This document shows, in pieces, positions 6,696 to 11,281 of a stretch of 11,281 nucleotides of DNA (its first letter is position 1; the number at the start of each line of letters is the position of its first letter). Both the position numbers and the translations under genes were made by a program. The notes under the pieces were generated by a model. The model had not been told where the DNA came from. It did no database searches and saw only the letters and a list, made by a program, of their open reading frames with translations. Origin of the DNA: an uncultured bacterium (GTDB lineage: Bacteria; Bacillota; Limnochordia; DTU080; JAAYLA01); assembly GCA_937983075.1 (NCBI GenBank), contig CALKAQ010000149.1, positions 1-11,281 of the forward strand, written 5' to 3'.

Positions 6696-7168
6696 TACTC
6701 GGTCACCCCCATAATCAAGTCTTCAAACAGCTCTTTCGACTGCCGCACGGAGTCAAGATCGTTCAGATCGAGGCAGTGGATGAAAATCTCTTTTTTGTCG
6801 GGTGTGATATCGATCGGCACAGCTCCTGGCGTCAAGGTGAGCATGTGTGCCAGCGCCGTAATGGCACCGTCGCTTTTCAAGCGCAAAGGCAATGCCACAA
6901 TGCCCGGCCGGTTTTTCGGATTGGGCGTAAAGGCAATACGTGCGACAAAGATGCTCGAAAGAAAGACATGCCACAGGAATACGGCGAGAAACTTAATCAA
7001 AGCCCAAAAGCGACTCAGGTAAAACGGCTGCCCGGTTCCCTTGGCTAACCCATACAAGATCGCTCCGCCCACGACGGTTCCCGCAAACAGATGAAACGGC
7101 GTGAACGAACCCCACATCGCCATCCACGTCACAACAAGAGCCATGTGGATCGGCAGTTGATACCACAC
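6695..7168 (-). CDS. mrpE: Mrp Na+/H+ antiporter subunit E
   Basis: Membrane subunit E of the Mrp antiporter. The product is 157 aa, close to B. subtilis MrpE (158). Hydrophobic helices occupy about residues 8-80. Then come NRPGIVALPL and the family signature TLTPGAVPIDI, in which T113 and P114 fall at the numbers I recall as functionally important in Bacillus MrpE. A soluble C-terminal domain ends in FEDLIMGVTE. GTG at 7168 is chosen because AGGAGG is eight bases upstream and the numbering then agrees with the family. GTG codons at 7177 and 7174 overlap or abut that site. The gene lies 12 bases after mrpD and overlaps mrpF by one base. Confidence 0.93.
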   Translation of the reverse strand: MWYQLPIHMALVVTWMAMWGSFTPFHLFAGTVVGGAILYGLAKGTGQPFYLSRFWALIKFLAVFLWHVFLSSIFVARIAFTPNPKNRPGIVALPLRLKSDGAITALAHMLTLTPGAVPIDITPDKKEIFIHCLDLNDLDSVRQSKELFEDLIMGVTE

Positions 7169-7176
7169 TCCCACCA

Positions 7177-7182
7177 CCTCCT
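7177..7182 (-). promoter_or_regulatory. Shine-Dalgarno site deciding the mrpE start
   Basis: AGGAGG on the minus strand, overlapping the last two bases of the mrpD TAG stop. It lies eight bases before GTG 7168, while the earlier in-frame GTG at 7177 overlaps it. Therefore 7168 is the better start. Confidence 0.65.
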
Positions 7183-8695
7183 ACAGTTCATACCCGGCCG
7201 GATGGAAATCGCCCAGTACGGCCTCGATGTAAGCTTCCGCGCCCAAAAGCTGCTCAGCGGATGCCGTGGCATAGTTGATCAACTGTTCGGCCCCAAGCCC
7301 CATAGCGGCGGACACAGCCACCAAGCCTGCAATCGGAATGACCAGCCCGCGAAACTGAGGGCTGTCCTTCTCAATCAGCCGCTCGCCCCGCAACTCTCCC
7401 CAAAAACTCAGGCGAAAGATTTTGATCATGGAAAACAGTGTACCGAGCCCCACGGCGAGCGCCACCGCAACGCTGAAAAAATGCTCTGCTTGAATACCGG
7501 CCTGCACCAGCGTCAGCTTGCCGAAGAATCCGGACAAAGGCGGCACCCCGATCAGCGCCAGCGCCGCCACCAAGAACAGGCCGGCCAACGATCCGTGGGT
7601 CGTCAACAGTCCGCTCATTTGCCGCAAATCGGACGTACCCGTTACCTGCTCGGCGGCTCCGGCACATAAAAACAGCACCGATTTGACGACCATCTGATGC
7701 AGGACGAAAATAATGGTGCCGGCAATGGCAAGCGGCGTAAACATCGCAATGCCCATGAGCATGTAGCCGATCTGGCTGACGATGTGAAACGAAAGAATGC
7801 TCTTGAAGTCCGTCTGCGCAATCGCGCCGATAATGCCGATCACCATGGTGATCAACGCGAGCGGCAGCAAGACATGCTGGTGCGTGAATGCGACATTCTC
7901 CACAAAAATGAGCGTGTAGGTTCGGAGCAGCGCATACACGCCCACCTTCGACAAGATGCCGCCGAAGAAAGCGACAATGGGCGTCGGCCCGGCGAAGTAC
8001 GATCCGGGCAGCCAAACGTGAAGGGGCACCATGGCCGCCTTGACCCCGAACACCACCAGGAAAACGACGGCGATGACCGACAGCCAGCCGTTGGAATCCG
8101 ACATGCCGATGCGGACGGCCAAATCTGCCATGTTCAGCGTGCCGTAAGTGCGATATAAGCCCGCTACGCCCAGCAAAAAGAAGCCTGACGCCACATTGTT
8201 GATCAACGCATACTTGAGCGTCTCGCGCAGCTGCATCCGCCGCCCGCCCAAGGCGATGAGCAAATAGCTCGCCACCAACATGAGCTCAAAGAAGACGAAA
8301 AGGTTGAAGATGTCGCCCGTCAAGAACGAGCCGTTCACGCCGACGAGCAGGAACTGAAACGCGGCGTAAAAATAGTGCTCTTCCTGTTGGCGCTCAAGGC
8401 TGAAGAAAGAAAAGTACAGCACGGCCAACGCGGCGAGCGACGTCGCCAAGACAAAGGCAACGCTCGTCAGATCCGCAACGAGTGCGATGCCAAATGGCGC
8501 CGGAAAATTGCCGACGAGAAACGCTTGAATGCCCTCGTTCCACACACGGTGCAACAAGAGCGCATTAATGGCTGCACCGAGTATGGCGGCAATGAGACTC
8601 ACGGTTCGCTGCCAGCGGATTCGACGTGGAGCGAAAAGGAGCATCGCTCCCGCAAGCAGCGGCAGTACAATAGGGGCTACGACCAAATTACTCAT
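7181..8695 (-). CDS. mrpD: Mrp Na+/H+ antiporter subunit D
   Basis: Large antiporter-like subunit, homologous to the NuoL/M/N proton-pumping subunits of complex I. The product is 504 aa with about 14 predicted helices, similar in length to B. subtilis MrpD (about 493). The Proton_antipo_M core is intact. NLFVFFELM contains E137 and FGVKAAMVPLHVWLP contains K219, both at the positions described for Bacillus MrpD. K250 lies in GGILSKVG, and further motifs are FHIVSQIGYM, VVKSVLFLCAG and PPLSGFFGK. ATG at 8695 is preceded by GGGGGTGG and overlaps the end of mrpC by eight bases (ATGAGTAA), so translation is probably coupled. Confidence 0.96.
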   Translation of the reverse strand: MSNLVVAPIVLPLLAGAMLLFAPRRIRWQRTVSLIAAILGAAINALLLHRVWNEGIQAFLVGNFPAPFGIALVADLTSVAFVLATSLAALAVLYFSFFSLERQQEEHYFYAAFQFLLVGVNGSFLTGDIFNLFVFFELMLVASYLLIALGGRRMQLRETLKYALINNVASGFFLLGVAGLYRTYGTLNMADLAVRIGMSDSNGWLSVIAVVFLVVFGVKAAMVPLHVWLPGSYFAGPTPIVAFFGGILSKVGVYALLRTYTLIFVENVAFTHQHVLLPLALITMVIGIIGAIAQTDFKSILSFHIVSQIGYMLMGIAMFTPLAIAGTIIFVLHQMVVKSVLFLCAGAAEQVTGTSDLRQMSGLLTTHGSLAGLFLVAALALIGVPPLSGFFGKLTLVQAGIQAEHFFSVAVALAVGLGTLFSMIKIFRLSFWGELRGERLIEKDSPQFRGLVIPIAGLVAVSAAMGLGAEQLINYATASAEQLLGAEAYIEAVLGDFHPAGYEL

Positions 8696-9035
8696 GGTCC
8701 ACCCCCGTCAGTTTTTCGAGATCGCTCGTAGACGTTTCTTCAAAGGTTCGATATCCCAAAGCGAGCAGCAGAGCAAAAACCCCCAAACCGATCACGATGG
8801 CGGTCAAAATCAACGCCTGAGCCAACGGATCGGTGACAGGGCCGACCGCCGCACCGTTTTCACCCAGCACAGGCGGTCCTCCCGTCTTCACGCCGCCCGA
8901 CATGAACAACGCCAGATTGATTCCGTATGACAGGAGCAGCGAACCGAGAATCACACGGAGAATTTCCCGTTTCATCATCATGTAAGCACCGCTGCCCACC
9001 GTCACGCCGACTGCAATCGCAAGCAACAGTTCCAT
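8688..9035 (-). CDS. mrpC: Mrp Na+/H+ antiporter subunit C
   Basis: Small membrane subunit, homologous to NuoK of complex I. The product is 115 aa with three helices. The signature TDPLAQALILTAIVIG precedes the third helix, and YRTFEE begins the polar tail. ATG at 9035 is chosen because the protein then begins MELLLAI, aligning with the start of B. subtilis MrpC, and GGAAGGTGA lies upstream. An in-frame GTG at 9047 abuts the purine-rich stretch and overlaps the mrpA' stop. With the chosen start the gap to mrpA' is eight bases. It overlaps mrpD by eight bases. Confidence 0.93.
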   Translation of the reverse strand: MELLLAIAVGVTVGSGAYMMMKREILRVILGSLLLSYGINLALFMSGGVKTGGPPVLGENGAAVGPVTDPLAQALILTAIVIGLGVFALLLALGYRTFEETSTSDLEKLTGVDHE

Positions 9036-9043
9036 CCCAGAGC

Positions 9044-11281
9044 TCACCTTCCCAAGGGGTCCGATGCCGGAGGCGCATAGGCCTTCACGTGTTCTTGTTC
9101 AAGGGCAACGCCGTCGGACATGGACGCCACCATCGAGTAAATCGCACCGAAGACAATCAGCCATACTCCGAGGTCAAACAGGACAGCCGTCGCCAGCTCG
9201 ACTTCCCCCACGAACGGCAGCTCGACGTGGCCAAAAGTGTGCGTGAGGAACGGATAGCCCAAAAGCACGCCCCCCAGGCCGACGGCAATGATCACCAACA
9301 GTCCTGTGCCGATAATGTAGCGGGGCTTGAAGGGCACCAATTTAATGGCTGCCGTACGCTCAAAAGCGAGCGCCCAAATAAAGATCGCCGAAGCGGACAT
9401 GACACCAGCCGCAAAGCCGCCCCCCGGATGGTTATGGCCTCTGAAGAACAGATAAAGTGCAAATACGTGGACCAAGTAGAAGAGAACCCTTGAGATCGCC
9501 GGCACAATCACAGGGTTGATCATCAAAGGGCTTTCTGCCTTGACGACGCCGATATCGTTCCGTCGCGACCGCACCAGCGTGTAGATGGCCAAGGCGACGA
9601 CGGCAAACACCGTAGTCTCAAAAAGCGTGTCAAATCCTCGGAAGACGACCAAAAGCACATTGACGATGTTCAGTCCGCCGGCTGCGGTGTAGCTGTTTTC
9701 AACAAAATAATGGCCGATGGACGAAAAAAGCTGATTGCTGTGCGCCACAAAGGTGAATCCTCCGGCCACCACGCCGAGACCAATGGCCACCAACGCGTTG
9801 ACCCGAACCACGCTCTTTTTGAAATGATAATTTTTCAGCCTCGCCATGTAGCTGAACGCCAAAAACAGCGGCACAATGGACACAGTTTCCACAATCATCT
9901 GGGTCAACGCCAAATCGGGCGCTTCCCACAAGAACCACAAAACGGATACCATGAACCCAACCGTGCCAACCGCTAAAGCGATCGCAACCCGCTGTCGCAA
10001 AAACACCGCAGCGATGGCGGCAGCAATCATGACGAGAACAGTGACGAGCTCGGACCAAGAGATCGGCGTCAGCTGCACCGCGCCGAAGTCGATCTCGCCC
10101 AAGCCCGAGCGGATGGCCGCATAGACGGTCAACGCCACCGTAAAGCCGAGAATGAAGACGAAGTAGTCGCGCAGGTACCCCGTCATCATGCGCCGGGTGA
10201 ACCGCTTGGAGCCGTTCTCGGCAATATCGAGCAGTTTGTCGTAGATCGCATTGACGTTGAGGCGCACGGAGCTGAGCCGGCGCAGCGTCGGCATGATGTC
10301 GTCAAGTCGGTAGTAAACCAAAACGCCGAGCAGGATCGCGGCCACACTCATGAACAAAGCCGGATTCAACCCATGCCAAAGTGCAAGGTGAACCGAGCTC
10401 GGCTCGCCAAGCAACGCAGTGGTCCCGGCCCCTACCAGGTAGTGCTCGGCGATCTGCGGCACCACCCCGAGCATGATGACGAAGCCACCGAGAATCAGCG
10501 GGGGCAGAAGCATCCCCAGCGGAGCTTCACTAGGCTCGACCGGCGTATCCTTGCCCAACGGGCCGAGGAAAATCTTTAACGTGAGAATGAGGCAATAGAC
10601 GACCGTGAATGCACTGCCCAACACGGCCAGCACGGGCAGCGCTTGCGTAAACAAGTTGGCGGCGACGGGCGGATTCAACATGGCCGCCAGGATCATCTCT
10701 TTGCTGACAAAGCCGTTCAGCAAAGGCACGCCTGCCATGGAGAACGCACCGATAAACATGAGCGCGGCAGTCAGCGGCATTTTGCTGCGCAGCCCGGAAA
10801 GAATCCCAATGTCCCGCGTACCCGTCTGATGGTCGATGATCCCGACCAACATGAACAGCATACCTTTGAAAATGCCGTGGTTCAAAATGTGAAAGATCCC
10901 GGCGCTCATGGCTTCCTCTGTGCCGAAGGCAAACATGATGACGATGAGGCCGAGCTGGCTGACCGTACTGAACGCGAGCAGCGATTTGAGGTCACGCTGC
11001 TGTACCGCCAAGTACGATCCGAGCACCATCGTCGCAATGCCGACGGCCGCCACGGTGTAAAACCACAGTGCGGTGCCGCCCAAGATCGTGCTCATCAGCG
11101 CCGTAAGAAAAATGCCCGCCTTCACCATCGTCGCCGAGTGCAAATAGGCACTGATCGGCGTAGGCGCCGCCATCGCCCCGGGCAGCCAAAGGTGGAACGG
11201 CGCCTGAGCGGATTTGGTGAATGCGCCGATCAAAACGAGAATGACGATGGCCGGATAGTAAGGATGAGCTATAATATCGCT
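9044..11281 (-). CDS. mrpA: Mrp Na+/H+ antiporter subunit A fused to subunit B (5' end outside window)
   Basis: Largest Mrp subunit, part of the ion path of the antiporter. The frame is open to the right edge, giving 745 codons; roughly the first 200 residues of MrpA lie beyond it. The first visible stretch, LVLIGAFTKSAQAPFHLW, contains the lysine equivalent to K223 of Bacillus MrpA. Then come APTPISAYLHSATMVKAG, FSTVSQLG and LNHGIFKGMLFM. Further on, LALTQMIVETVS contains a glutamate matching E657, and NVLLVVFRGFDTLFE marks the usual MrpA end. Instead of a stop, the frame continues from about nt 9540 into a complete MrpB domain: FFRGHNHPGGGF, YPFLTHTFGHVELP and VELATAVLFDLGVWLIV. The product is therefore an A-B fusion (mrpA' of group 2 operons). 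The soluble tail ends PPASDPLGR. No separate mrpB follows, and mrpC comes next. Confidence 0.95.
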   Translation of the reverse strand, partial: SDIIAHPYYPAIVILVLIGAFTKSAQAPFHLWLPGAMAAPTPISAYLHSATMVKAGIFLTALMSTILGGTALWFYTVAAVGIATMVLGSYLAVQQRDLKSLLAFSTVSQLGLIVIMFAFGTEEAMSAGIFHILNHGIFKGMLFMLVGIIDHQTGTRDIGILSGLRSKMPLTAALMFIGAFSMAGVPLLNGFVSKEMILAAMLNPPVAANLFTQALPVLAVLGSAFTVVYCLILTLKIFLGPLGKDTPVEPSEAPLGMLLPPLILGGFVIMLGVVPQIAEHYLVGAGTTALLGEPSSVHLALWHGLNPALFMSVAAILLGVLVYYRLDDIMPTLRRLSSVRLNVNAIYDKLLDIAENGSKRFTRRMMTGYLRDYFVFILGFTVALTVYAAIRSGLGEIDFGAVQLTPISWSELVTVLVMIAAAIAAVFLRQRVAIALAVGTVGFMVSVLWFLWEAPDLALTQMIVETVSIVPLFLAFSYMARLKNYHFKKSVVRVNALVAIGLGVVAGGFTFVAHSNQLFSSIGHYFVENSYTAAGGLNIVNVLLVVFRGFDTLFETTVFAVVALAIYTLVRSRRNDIGVVKAESPLMINPVIVPAISRVLFYLVHVFALYLFFRGHNHPGGGFAAGVMSASAIFIWALAFERTAAIKLVPFKPRYIIGTGLLVIIAVGLGGVLLGYPFLTHTFGHVELPFVGEVELATAVLFDLGVWLIVFGAIYSMVASMSDGVALEQEHVKAYAPPASDPLGR

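Overview
The window looks like chromosomal DNA of a spore-forming Bacillota (Firmicutes, Bacilli-like). It carries a spore photoproduct lyase gene, strong GGAGG/GGGGTGA-type Shine-Dalgarno sites with frequent GTG and TTG starts, and a Gram-positive-style csoR-copA-copZ copper operon. Genus cannot be fixed from the sequence. Coding density is high, and every gene except splB lies on the minus strand.

Left part (1-1294, minus): a polysaccharide or glycan gene encoding a CMP-acylneuraminate-type cytidylyltransferase fused to a KdsC-like HAD phosphatase. After it comes the first 24 codons of a membrane protein that leaves the window at base 1. A 427-base gap (1295-1721) with no convincing gene separates this from the divergent splB.

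Centre (1722-2747, plus): splB, the DNA-repair enzyme that reverses UV spore photoproduct at germination. It converges on the copper operon, and a hairpin with a T-tract on the minus strand lies between them.

Copper module (2794-5903, minus, order csoR, copA, copZ): CsoR is the Cu(I) sensor, CopA the Cu(I)-exporting P-type ATPase and CopZ the cytosolic chaperone. Two promoters, one before csoR and one before copA, have the same plan: a sigma-A-like -35/-10 pair followed 10-14 bases downstream by a related TACC-N6-GGGTATA operator. This suggests that CsoR controls both its own transcript and copAZ.

Right part (6080-11281, minus): a tightly packed Mrp multisubunit Na+/H+ antiporter operon, mrpA'-C-D-E-F-G. 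Its genes overlap or lie within about 12 bases. The mrpA gene runs off the right edge and is fused in frame to an MrpB domain, giving the six-gene 'group 2' layout known mainly from Gram-negative bacteria instead of the seven-gene layout of Bacillus. I see no wholly new system. The points most worth checking are the A-B fusion, the paired operators and the cytidylyltransferase-phosphatase fusion.
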